Shown: positions 55,401-61,355 of the stretch, one piece after another
How positions within the stretch are numbered: position 1 is the stretch's first letter
Layout of the letters: each line of letters begins with the position of its first letter
Assembly: GCF_003952945.1 (NCBI RefSeq)
Contig: NZ_QXGK01000017.1
Location: 1-61,355 of the forward strand
DNA: 61,355 nucleotides
Direction: 5' to 3'
Source: Bifidobacterium samirii
Lineage (GTDB): Bacteria; Actinomycetota; Actinomycetes; Actinomycetales; Bifidobacteriaceae
Notes under the pieces: generated by a model
Seen by the model: the letters and a program-made list of their open reading frames with translations, nothing else
Database searches by the model: none
Told to the model about the DNA's origin: nothing
Position numbers and translations under genes: made by a program

Positions 55401-55686
55401 CGGCGGTCCGGCGAACGCCGACCCGTGGCGTCAGTCGCAGCCGTTCGGCGGCCCGATGAACCCGGCCGGTCCCGGTATGCCGGGCGGCCCGAACGCGCCG
55501 ACGACCCCGCAGGTCGATCCGGACGAGGACGAGTATTCGATGAGCGACGAGTCGCTCGGCACCGCCGGCACGATGAGCGTCGATGAGCTGAAGAAGTTCT
55601 TCGACGTGAAGAAGGTCGAGGAGTTCAAGGCCGACGATCCGAAGAACCCGCGCAACCTCGCCAAGTCCCACCGTCACGACGACTGA
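52459..55686 (+). CDS. dnaX: DNA polymerase III gamma/tau subunit
   Basis: A 1075-residue clamp-loader subunit. Residues ~1-370 are conserved: ALYRRYRPDTFAGVIGQDQV, Walker A LFSGPRGCGKTSSAR near 44, the four-cysteine zinc knuckle CINCAQGPTSHPCGECESC, the DEAH-type Walker B KIFILDEAHMVT and SRTHHYPFRLV. Residues ~375-570 are Ser/Gly/Ala low complexity. Residues ~580-700 hold a conserved-looking block (DRTPDQRWDALVAALPEDVR, RQCVWMKFDRALSKYAFALA), as in tau domain III. Residues ~715-1010 are again disordered, with eight DPW motifs (DDPWATPA, DPWASPA, DPWAVSA, DPWESSQ). The end has TAGTMSVDELKKFFDVKKVEE. It is far longer than the ~650 residues usual for tau. No A-rich frameshift site for a short gamma form was found. 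Confidence 0.95.
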   Translation: MALALYRRYRPDTFAGVIGQDQVTVPLMRALDEGKLTHAYLFSGPRGCGKTSSARILARCINCAQGPTSHPCGECESCRDLATGGPGSIDVVEIDAASHNGVDDARELRERAGFAPARDRYKIFILDEAHMVTQQGFNALLKIVEEPPEHVMFIFATTEPDKVIGTIRSRTHHYPFRLVPAEVMGPYLEDVCAKEGVTPEPGVLRLAMRAGGGSMRDTLSVLDQLMVGAVDGTITHDASVALLGFTPDALIGDAVDAVIDRDGAALYAVVQKVVVGGFDPRRFVEDLLARVRDLLVLTLAGDRAESVLSDGAEAEDTSDLQRQASALGLAELTSMAETINTTLGSMTGAISPRMRLELLAARLLAARETGAAGAAGGSGVAGPSGSAGSAGSSGTFGQSGSFGPASSTGLTGGQPGTTASGGFAGASAGSFAANRQTSGGFSGSQPSAGGFAGAASQSASSGFAASAGAGAAGSTMSGLAGAAAASAGSASGSSRASSGGFAGAVAAAVAAASAGAAGDDSDDGFGAGPASGVAAASSSPQTVAAAPAQSAAASVAQSSAASPVQSVAAPAPADDRTPDQRWDALVAALPEDVRRHIDRSRVPKILLAPDKHHPGRQCVWMKFDRALSKYAFALAVSQEPVDGTTQVVQIVRNEVHRVFGPTVAIAPTDKLADGSIAPPFSKLPPDEQQRVKSQLLQESLQAAVAKTSSGSSASSSSNASAASGSSDAAGSAAASSTSDAASADDDDVHRAAASSPAGDPWASSAAPAPSSATAASDDPWATPASAAEAGSSGSSEPSANPPAGNAAPVSDDPWATPAASAPTSSRPSGSGAASPSDDDPWASPAAASRSSAAPSVPSPAGPQGVSSPSHPAKHVAVPDPSDTVDPWAVSASSPAPQPAPTHQQQPSVNQSAMPADPWMQVPPPDDDPWESSQPIPSFHAPQQSSPMPSQPQSRPFGQRSGMPSSGGPGFPGGQPGGPGFAGGPANADPWRQSQPFGGPMNPAGPGMPGGPNAPTTPQVDPDEDEYSMSDESLGTAGTMSVDELKKFFDVKKVEEFKADDPKNPRNLAKSHRHDD

Positions 55687-55742
55687 TACCGGAAGTACGA
55701 CCGACAAGGGATGCCGGCGAAGAGACGGTGTCAGCGATGAAC

Positions 55743-55816
55743 CATGAACAGCTCCGGTCCCTCCTCTCACTGTGGGGAAGAACCGTTGGTGGGAGGAGGG
55801 ACCGGAGCTGTTCATG
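55743..55816. terminator. Perfect 24-bp hairpin between dnaX and the lipoprotein gene
   Basis: Bases 55743-55766 and 55793-55816 are perfectly complementary, with a 26-nt loop. It lies between two convergent genes and so probably stops both, although neither strand has a clear T-tract. Confidence 0.75.
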
Positions 55817-55830
55817 GGATCGTCGGAGAT

Positions 55831-56559
55831 TCACCAGAGCTGTTCGGTCGGCCAACTGCTGTCGACCGATAGGATGCCGTTCGCGTACTGGCAGATGTTG
55901 GCCTCCGCCGCGTCGCTCTGATCGTAGGAGTAGGTCCATGTTCCCGTACCGCCGTTCATGAAGGATCGTGAATGCGCGGAATCCTCCTGCTGGAATTGCT
56001 GGCCGGTATAGGATGCGTCGACGAGGCCTCGCCGACGGAGACAGTCTGCGATGGCTTCATTGTGGTCCTTGAGGAGCGAGGCGTTGCCGACCTGCTTCTC
56101 GTACAGGAATTCGATGGCTCGTCGGTGGATCGAGGTGCAGGCTGACATGTCTTCGCTGTATTTGTTCTCCTGCTCGTCGGTGCCGGATGCATGGGATGTT
56201 TCGGTTTTGAGCCCGTCTCCGATATCGACGAAGATGATTTCCTTGTACCCCCGGTCGAGCATGCACTGACGGTATCCGGCAAGACCGGTCTCGTAATCGA
56301 CGACGTCGACCGTGCCGGTTTCGACGACGCGCTGTACGGCGGCCAACTGGGTGTCGCTCATCGGCGGATCGTCCTGTGCATCGATGAGGCTCTGTGCCAG
56401 CTGCTGCATCGATGAAGCCCATCGCTCCCCAGTGGCCTGCTCCGTGTCGAGGGATTCCCCGGTGCCACATCCCGTTGACGTAAGTGTCAGCGTCATCACC
56501 AGTGTGGACGTGCCGACGCCACGGAGCCAGCCCACAAGCTTGGTTGCGTTATTTGACAT
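55831..56559 (-). CDS. Hypothetical lipoprotein, second gene of a two-gene unit
   Basis: A 242-residue protein I do not recognise. The N-terminus has a signal with the lipobox LTSTGC (Cys near residue 30), so it is a membrane-bound lipoprotein. The outer part is acidic and helical (RWASSMQQLAQSLIDAQDDP), contains several Cys (YRQCMLDRGYKE, SACTSIHRRAIEFL, IADCLRRRG, NICQYANG) that could form disulfides, and ends with GTGTWTYSYDQSDAAEANI. ATG 56559 overlaps the restored end of the small secreted protein gene by 11 bp, which implies translational coupling. WTYSY also occurs in the small protein, an unusual shared motif. An immunity or partner role is possible but unproved. Confidence 0.75.
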   Translation of the reverse strand: MSNNATKLVGWLRGVGTSTLVMTLTLTSTGCGTGESLDTEQATGERWASSMQQLAQSLIDAQDDPPMSDTQLAAVQRVVETGTVDVVDYETGLAGYRQCMLDRGYKEIIFVDIGDGLKTETSHASGTDEQENKYSEDMSACTSIHRRAIEFLYEKQVGNASLLKDHNEAIADCLRRRGLVDASYTGQQFQQEDSAHSRSFMNGGTGTWTYSYDQSDAAEANICQYANGILSVDSSWPTEQLW

Positions 56560-56861
56560 TGGCCCCGGCTCCGTCATCGACGTTCCATTCCTGACCGTGA
56601 TTGGAGACTTTTTTTGAAGTCACCGATATAGGCGGCTTCAACGGTATTGGTCGCTCCGTCCTGCTTGGCCCAGACCCGCACCTTGCCGTATGTGGCAGCA
56701 CCTTCGGCATAGGAGTAGGTCCAATCGTAATAATAGGAGCCTTGCAGAGCGGCACCTTGGTAGATGCCAGAGAACGCTGATGCCGGAGTGCTGAAAACAC
56801 CGCACGTTATGATGACAGCTACGAGGGTGCCCGCCAGCATCTTGATTTTGTTCGTGTTCAT
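56549..56861 (-). CDS. Small secreted protein with an A7 frameshift
   Basis: ATG 56861, after AAGGGGGTTATC, starts a signal peptide ([21 protein letters not shown]) with cleavage expected after STPASA. The mature part, [20 protein letters not shown], then [20 protein letters not shown], is Tyr- and Gly-rich and resembles small secreted bacteriocin-like or beta-rich proteins, but I cannot assign a family. In the written frame it ends at 56574 (95 residues, GMERR). At 56614-56620 there is a run of seven A; with six, the frame would read [20 protein letters not shown] and end at 56549, overlapping the lipoprotein start as a coupled pair would. The six-A reading therefore looks ancestral, and the gene is frameshifted, phase-variable or mis-sequenced. 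Confidence 0.7.
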
Positions 56862-57038
56862 GATAACCCCCTTGAACGATTCCGCTTCATTGCGGACGGT
56901 TCTATTGTCGCTGATACCCCCCCTCCACAAGTACGACACGCCGCGATCCCGGGCCGGACATACGGAGCGCCAGTGTCGTTGTCCTTAGGTAGGTTCGCTA
57001 TGCTCGTCGTACGAGCATTCGACCGGCAAGGAGACCTC

Positions 57039-57641
57039 ATGGCACTGGCATACGACGGCGCGATCCAGCGTCTCATCGACGCGTTCTCAGCACTGCCCGG
57101 CATCGGTCCGAAGGGCGCGCAGCGCATCGCGTTCCACATGCTGTCGGCGTCCGACGAGGAGGCGTCGCAGCTGGTCGACGCGATCACCGAGGTCAAGGCG
57201 AAGGTGCGTTTCTGCGACGTGTGCGGCAACGTGTGCGAGTCGAGTCCGTGCCCGATCTGCGCCGACCCGCGCCGCGATCGCAGCGTGATCTGCGTGGTCG
57301 AGGAGGCGAAGGACGTGATGAGCGTGGAGCGCACGCGCGAATACCGCGGCCTCTACCATGTGCTCGGCGGTGCGATCAACCCGATGGCGAACGTCGGCCC
57401 CGCCGACCTGAACATCCCCAAGCTGCTCGACCGTCTCAAGAGCGCCGAAGTGCAGGAGGTGATCCTCGCGCTCGACCCGAACATCGAAGGCGAGGCGACC
57501 ACCACGTACATGAGCCGTCTGCTCGGCCCGCTCGGCATCCGAGTGACGCGCCTGGCCAGCGGCCTGCCGGTCGGCTCCGACCTCGAATACGCCGACGAGA
57601 TCACCCTCGGCCGCGCCCTCGCCGGCCGTCGCGACGCCTGA
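57039..57641 (+). CDS. recR: Recombination protein RecR
   Basis: A 200-residue RecR of the RecFOR pathway, loading RecA at single-strand gaps. The helix-hairpin-helix [17 protein letters not shown] is near residue 18. The zinc finger is [16 protein letters not shown], the Toprim domain has [19 protein letters not shown] and [18 protein letters not shown], and the C-terminus [20 protein letters not shown] is standard. AAGGAG precedes ATG 57039. A palindrome ATGCTCGT-CGT-ACGAGCAT (57000-57018) lies just upstream and overlaps a possible -10. dnaX and recR are often linked; here two small genes on the other strand separate them. Confidence 0.97.
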   Translation: MALAYDGAIQRLIDAFSALPGIGPKGAQRIAFHMLSASDEEASQLVDAITEVKAKVRFCDVCGNVCESSPCPICADPRRDRSVICVVEEAKDVMSVERTREYRGLYHVLGGAINPMANVGPADLNIPKLLDRLKSAEVQEVILALDPNIEGEATTTYMSRLLGPLGIRVTRLASGLPVGSDLEYADEITLGRALAGRRDA

Positions 57642-57689
57642 CCCGGGTCCCTGAGCCTTCCTCCGGGCCGGTCTGGCTGATCCAACCCA

Positions 57690-57945
57690 CCCCGTGTCGC
57701 AACTCGTACATCCCAACCCAATCCCATACGATTTGCGACGCAACGGACTCCGCCCGCGTCGCAACCCGTAAACTCTGCCCCGTTCCCATACGAATCCCGA
57801 CGCAACCCACCTCGTCAGCGTCGTCATCTGTACATGTCGACCCAATCCCATGCGGATTGCGTCGCAACCCACTCCGTCAGCGTCGCAATCCGTACTGGTC
57901 GGCCCATTTCCATACGAATTCCGACACAAGACACCGGAGAAGCCG
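57690..57945. repeat. 62-bp tandem repeat, about four copies
   Basis: CCCATACGAATCCCGACGCAAC-type words start at 57723, 57785, 57847 and 57909, exactly 62 bp apart. A second word, GTCGCAACCCGTA, occurs at 57696, 57758, 57820 and 57882 with the same period. The two words face each other partly as inverted repeats, so each unit can fold. The first word equals the hairpin repeat at 17469-17488. The array fills the gap between the convergent recR and sortase genes. Units are diverged and there is no constant-repeat/variable-spacer pattern, so it is not CRISPR. Confidence 0.8.
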
Positions 57946-57964
57946 CGGCTGTCCCGCGTACTCC

Positions 57965-59140
57965 TTACCCCTTCGCCTGCGGCCACCCCGGCCGGAACGC
58001 CGCATGCCGCATCAGCCGACCTGCCCGCCGTCTCCGTCGCAGCAGCGCGGCCGCCCATCCGAGCGCGAGCGTCCCTCCGCCTGCGGCGAGTCCGATGGTG
58101 CGCCCGTCATGCACATCTTCGGGCGCAGGCGCTGGGATGGGGATGGCGACGCGGTGCCCGGACACGAGCAGCCGGTGCGTGTTCACGCCGTACGGGGTGC
58201 AGGTCATGAGCGTGACCCGGTCCTCCCCGTCGACGATGCGCAGCTGGTCGGTGTCGTCGGGTTCGATGACGCTGATCCGGTCGACCTCGTATCCGAGTGT
58301 CTGTCCCATGACTTCGATGTAGAAGTAGTCGCCGACCTGCACTTCGTCGAGTCGTGTGAACATGAGCGCGGCGACGAGTCCGCGGTGCCCGGTGATGACC
58401 GAATGGGTCGATTCGCCGCCGACCGGCAGCGACGTCCCGTACAGGTGTCCGGCGCCGGACGCCAGCGCCGCCTCCGACGTGCCGTGGTAGACGGGCAGGT
58501 TGATGGATTGCTTGGGCACTTTGACGGTGGCCATGACGCCGCCTCCGGCGTCGAGCAGCGACTGGTACCGGTCGTCCTTGGCGGCGGCGGAGTCGTCGTC
58601 GGTCTGTGTGCCGCCGCTCATCTGGGCGAATGGATCGACGGCTTCGCCGAGCACGGGTTGGCCGGCGGCAGCCAGTTCCTCGTTGTACGCCTTGGCCGCG
58701 TCGAGTGCATCCTGTGTCTCCGATCGCGGCCATCCGGCGATCTCCTTCGCGCTGGTTGCGACGGTGCCGGCGATGTCGCGCGACGATTCGAATTGCAGGA
58801 TTGCGGGGAATGCGGCCACGCCAATCGCGGTCGTGAGCAGGATCGCGGTGATGGTCTGCATGATGGCCAGGTTGCGTCGCAGCCGTCGTCGCAGCCGTGC
58901 GACGTCGCTCACGTCGATCGCCTGCTCGAACGTCTGCGGCACGAATGTCCGTAACATAAGCGGTTGTGACGTAAGCGGCTGTGACGTAAGCGATTGCGCC
59001 ACGGTCTGTTCCGCCGATTGCCCCGCCGATTGTTCCGTCCGTTCCGCCGACCAGTCCGTGGCCGGCGCATCCGCCCCGTCCGCTCGCCGTGGCTCTCCGG
59101 CGCGGCGTTCCGATGCCGTTCGTCCGTGATGGCGTCTCAT
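57965..59140 (-). CDS. Class C (pilus-type) sortase
   Basis: A 391-residue transpeptidase anchored at both ends. After a long ~80-residue N-terminal tail with a direct repeat (SLTSQPLTSQPL) comes a membrane helix (LAIMQTITAILLTTAIGVAAF). The catalytic domain has VPKQSINLPVYHGTSEAAL, SVITGHRGLVAALMF with the catalytic His, and VTLMTCTPYGVNTHRLLVSG with the active Cys near residue 312 and Arg. The C-terminal helix (GLAAGGGTLALGWAAALL) and basic tail are typical of class C. Class C sortases polymerise LPxTG pilins, but no such pilin gene is in this window. GGAGGGGACGGAC precedes ATG 59140. The tail is longer than usual. Confidence 0.9.
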   Translation of the reverse strand: MRRHHGRTASERRAGEPRRADGADAPATDWSAERTEQSAGQSAEQTVAQSLTSQPLTSQPLMLRTFVPQTFEQAIDVSDVARLRRRLRRNLAIMQTITAILLTTAIGVAAFPAILQFESSRDIAGTVATSAKEIAGWPRSETQDALDAAKAYNEELAAAGQPVLGEAVDPFAQMSGGTQTDDDSAAAKDDRYQSLLDAGGGVMATVKVPKQSINLPVYHGTSEAALASGAGHLYGTSLPVGGESTHSVITGHRGLVAALMFTRLDEVQVGDYFYIEVMGQTLGYEVDRISVIEPDDTDQLRIVDGEDRVTLMTCTPYGVNTHRLLVSGHRVAIPIPAPAPEDVHDGRTIGLAAGGGTLALGWAAALLRRRRRAGRLMRHAAFRPGWPQAKG

Positions 59141-59422
59141 GTCCGTCCCCTCCGCCGTTGCCGGATGTTCCGGCGGCGGCATCCGCGATGATGTGTTCTT
59201 CGGCCAGCCTAGTACGCGCACCTTGGCGGCGCATGGGGTTTCCGCTCCGCAGTCGATGACTCCTCGGTTTGTCACGGCATGTGGCTGTTCGATTCCGGGA
59301 TTCCGATCGTCGCCGGTCGGCTTTCTCGACCGGTCGTCCGTATGCCGGGCCGCGATCGTGCCGATCGTGGCGGTTGCGTAAGATGAACGGCAGTCAGTCC
59401 ACTTAAGAGAGAATGGATAGCA

Positions 59423-60187
59423 GTGGCTCTCATCGTGCAGAAATTCGGCGGTTCCTCCGTCGCCGACACCGATTCCATCAAGCGTGTGGCCAGGCGCGTC
59501 GTCGAGACGAAGAAGCGCGGCAACAAGGTCGCCGTGGTCGTCTCCGCGATGGGCGACACCACCGACGATCTGATCGATCAGGCGATGAGCATCGATTCGA
59601 ATCCGCCGGAACGTGAGATGGACATGCTGATGACGGCGGGCGAGCGCATTTCGATGAGCCTGCTGGCGATGGCGATCCATGCGGAGGGTGACCGCGCCCA
59701 CTCGTTCACGGGCCAGCAGGCCGGTTTCTTCACCGACGCGCGTTACGGCGCGGCCCATATCAAGGCCGTCAAGCCGGATCGCGTCAAGGCGGTGCTGGCC
59801 GATGGCGACGTGGCGATCGTGGCCGGTTTCCAGGGCATCAACGCGAAGGGCGACGCGACGACGCTGGGCCGCGGCGGCTCCGATACGTCGGCGGTGGCGC
59901 TGGCGGTCGCGTTGGGTGCCGACGTGTGCGAGATCTATACCGACGTGGATGGCATCTTCACCGCCGATCCGCGTATCGTGCCGACTGCGCGCCGCATCCC
60001 GTGCGGCGGCTACGACGAGATCCTCGAGATGGCCAGCTGCGGTTCGAAGGTGCTGGCGCTGCGTTGCGTCGAGTATGCGCAGCGGTTCAACATGCCGTTG
60101 CATGTGCGCAGCTCGTTCTCGCATCGTCGCGGCACGCTGATCGTTCCGGACGGCGTGGATCCGCGTTCGCTGCCGAACATCGACTGA
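59423..60187 (+). CDS. lysC: Aspartokinase catalytic subunit (without ACT domains)
   Basis: A 254-residue kinase that phosphorylates aspartate, the first step to lysine, threonine, methionine and diaminopimelate. It begins with GTG 59423 ([14 protein letters not shown]) and carries [48 protein letters not shown] and [20 protein letters not shown]. The domain ends at [12 protein letters not shown], where a normal ~420-residue LysC would enter its two ACT domains. The regulatory part is encoded separately 216 bp downstream. The split looks functional rather than broken because both parts are intact and the second has its own start. In corynebacteria a beta subunit arises from an internal start, so two-subunit enzymes are known. 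Confidence 0.93.
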   Translation: MALIVQKFGGSSVADTDSIKRVARRVVETKKRGNKVAVVVSAMGDTTDDLIDQAMSIDSNPPEREMDMLMTAGERISMSLLAMAIHAEGDRAHSFTGQQAGFFTDARYGAAHIKAVKPDRVKAVLADGDVAIVAGFQGINAKGDATTLGRGGSDTSAVALAVALGADVCEIYTDVDGIFTADPRIVPTARRIPCGGYDEILEMASCGSKVLALRCVEYAQRFNMPLHVRSSFSHRRGTLIVPDGVDPRSLPNID

Positions 60188-60403
60188 CGGTTCCCGTCTC
60201 CCGTATAACCCATCCCCGATTGCGGTCCGCGCTTCCGTTCCGACGTTCCGTCGGCGGCCCCATCCGAATGGTCCGTCCGATGATTCCGTCCGATGACCGG
60301 CGTGCGTTCCGCATCCGACTTCCGTTCCGGCCGCCCGGCCGGGCCGGCGACTCCGACGATTCCCGCGGAACGGTTCCGCGGCGACGACGATAAGGCAGGC
60401 AAC

Positions 60404-60973
60404 ATGAGCGACAACAACGAAACCATGTCCATGGGCGATCTGTTCCCCGATCTGGGCCCGGAGGCCCCGGTCATCTCCGGCATCGCGCACGACCGTTCCG
60501 AGGCGCTGGCCACGGTGCGCGGCGTGCCGAACGAGCCGGGTATGGCCGCGAAGGTGTTCACCGAGCTGGCGTCGGCCGGCGTGAACGTCGACATGATCGT
60601 GCAGGCGGGCGCGTCCGTCGGCACTGCGGATATTTCGTTCACCGTGCCGGAGGAGAGCGTCAAGCAGGTGCAGGACGTGCTCATCGACAAGCATGAGGTG
60701 CTGGGCTATCGCGCGTTCGATGTGGACACGAACGTCGGCAAGGTCGCCGTCGTGGGTGTGGGCATGAAGACGCATTCCGGTCTGGCCGCGAAGTTCTTCA
60801 ACGCGCTGAGCGATAAGGGCATCAACGTGCTGATGATCTCCACGTCCGAGATCCGCATCGCCGCCCTGGTGCCGCTGGAGCAGCTCGATGACGCGGTGCG
60901 CGCCCTGCACACCGCCTACGGTCTGGACGCCGAGCAGATCGAGGCCGTCGTCTACGGCGGTACCGGCCGCTGA
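60404..60973 (+). CDS. Aspartokinase regulatory (ACT-domain) subunit
   Basis: A 189-residue protein with a short non-conserved start (MSDNNETMSMGDLFPDLGPE) and two ACT domains: ALATVRGVPNEPGMAAKVFT with ELASAGVNVDMIVQAGASVG, then VAVVGVGMKTHSGLAAKFFN with ALSDKGINVLMISTSEIRIA. It corresponds to the C-terminal half of ordinary aspartokinase and would bind lysine and/or threonine for feedback control of the catalytic subunit at 59423. The 216-bp gap has direct repeats CCGTCCGATGA (near 60270-60295). The ribosome site AAGGCAGGCAAC is moderate. An intrinsic-type hairpin follows the gene. Confidence 0.88.
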   Translation: MSDNNETMSMGDLFPDLGPEAPVISGIAHDRSEALATVRGVPNEPGMAAKVFTELASAGVNVDMIVQAGASVGTADISFTVPEESVKQVQDVLIDKHEVLGYRAFDVDTNVGKVAVVGVGMKTHSGLAAKFFNALSDKGINVLMISTSEIRIAALVPLEQLDDAVRALHTAYGLDAEQIEAVVYGGTGR

Positions 60974-61007
60974 CCCGCACCGCCCGTTTTCGGCGGACTT
61001 GCTTACG

Positions 61008-61031
61008 GAGGGACTCCCTAGGGAGTCCCTC
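61008..61031. terminator. Terminator after the aspartokinase genes
   Basis: A perfect 24-bp palindrome (GAGGGACTCCCT and its complement, no loop bases) lies 34 bp past the stop, followed by TTCTCG. Confidence 0.75.
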
Positions 61032-61129
61032 TTCTCGTATCCGGTTGTGTTCGGTCCTGTTTTTTTCGTGTTTTCGACACGCCGATGGATGCCAGTGTTT
61101 GCAACGCTTCCGTGGCTGTCCGTGTGGCC

Positions 61130-61355
61130 CGGGGTTGCGTGGTCGGGGCGGGTCGTGTAAGTTAACTCTTCGCTGCCTCACGGCACGGGGTTCCTTCCTC
61201 TGAACGGTATGGTTCCTCTGGTGTGGGTGTGGTGGTGGTTTGAGAACTCAAGAGCGTGTTTGTACTACTTCTTTATAGTCAATGATTGCCAGTCCGTTCC
61301 TCGCCCGGTTGTTTTGTTCCGGGTACGCGAGAGCGTTGCGAGGGGGAGCGGGGTT
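61130..61355 (+). promoter_or_regulatory. Promoter and leader of an rRNA operon
   Basis: TTGCGT and TAAGTT, 17 bp apart (near 61134-61162), fit a promoter. From about 61230, GGTTTGAGAACTCAAGAGCG is the sequence found upstream of 16S rRNA genes in actinobacteria (antitermination/processing leader). No ORF is present. The 16S gene itself should start shortly beyond the right edge. Confidence 0.65.

Noticed and set aside
57690-57945. CRISPR array
   Set aside because: The period is constant (62 bp) but both halves of each unit are repeated and diverged; there are no unique spacers of fixed length and no cas genes.

Overview
The window is high-GC actinobacterial DNA and most likely comes from a Bifidobacterium chromosome. 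The evidence is the HspR-type dnaK-grpE-dnaJ-hspR operon with a HAIR operator, several LacI-regulated glycosidase clusters, a compact tad pilus locus of the actinobacterial type (Flp-like pilin, TadE, Rv3654c-like protein), a ppk/mutT1-like pair, and an aspartokinase split into separate catalytic and ACT genes. No tRNA gene was recognised. The last ~220 bp look like the leader of an rRNA operon whose 16S gene would lie just beyond the right edge.

Layout. (1) 1-9792 is a carbohydrate-uptake island bracketed by two inverted copies of one IS5-family element. It holds two paralogous sugar-binding lipoproteins (one frameshifted), a GH32-like enzyme, a LacI regulator with tandem operators, a YesL-like membrane protein and a GH13 alpha-glucosidase whose stop codon is the IS target site. 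(2) 9793-17100 has hairpin repeats, an IS110 transposase remnant, then GH31 alpha-glucosidase, LacI and MalQ on the minus strand, with an operator on the malQ promoter. (3) 17380-22214 is a hairpin-repeat block followed by the heat-shock operon. (4) 22362-33630 is housekeeping: HAD hydrolase, phasin-like protein, UbiB kinase, an orphan LacI, GDPD, upp, a conserved hypothetical, a Nudix/histidine-phosphatase protein, ppk and a possible small RNA. (5) 33507-40915 is the tad pilus locus. It forms two operons (ATPase/assembly and pilins), each preceded by an inverted pair of DnaA-box sequences plus a shared promoter block, with two unrelated minus-strand genes between them. (6) 40966-50001 has a diacylglycerol-kinase-like gene, two parS-like 16-mers, a DUF5692 membrane protein with a double palindromic operator, an ATPase fragment, a LytTR/GHKL two-component pair and a doubly membrane-anchored, domain-inverted GH3 protein. 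(7) 50002-61355 has TetR/GH43, dnaX (with two DnaA boxes upstream), a lipoprotein and small secreted protein pair with a homopolymer frameshift, recR, a 62-bp tandem repeat, a class C sortase, split aspartokinase and the rRNA leader.

The island and the GH31/MalQ, GH3 and GH43 genes point to a life of taking up and hydrolysing plant or host oligosaccharides. The tad pili and the sortase point to surface attachment. The least explained material is the DnaA-box-flanked tad promoters with parS-like sites nearby, the lipoprotein/small secreted protein pair, the 101-bp structured repeat present twice, and the palindromic repeat family present as hairpins and as a 62-bp tandem array. All functions are inferred from the sequence by eye; no database search was run.
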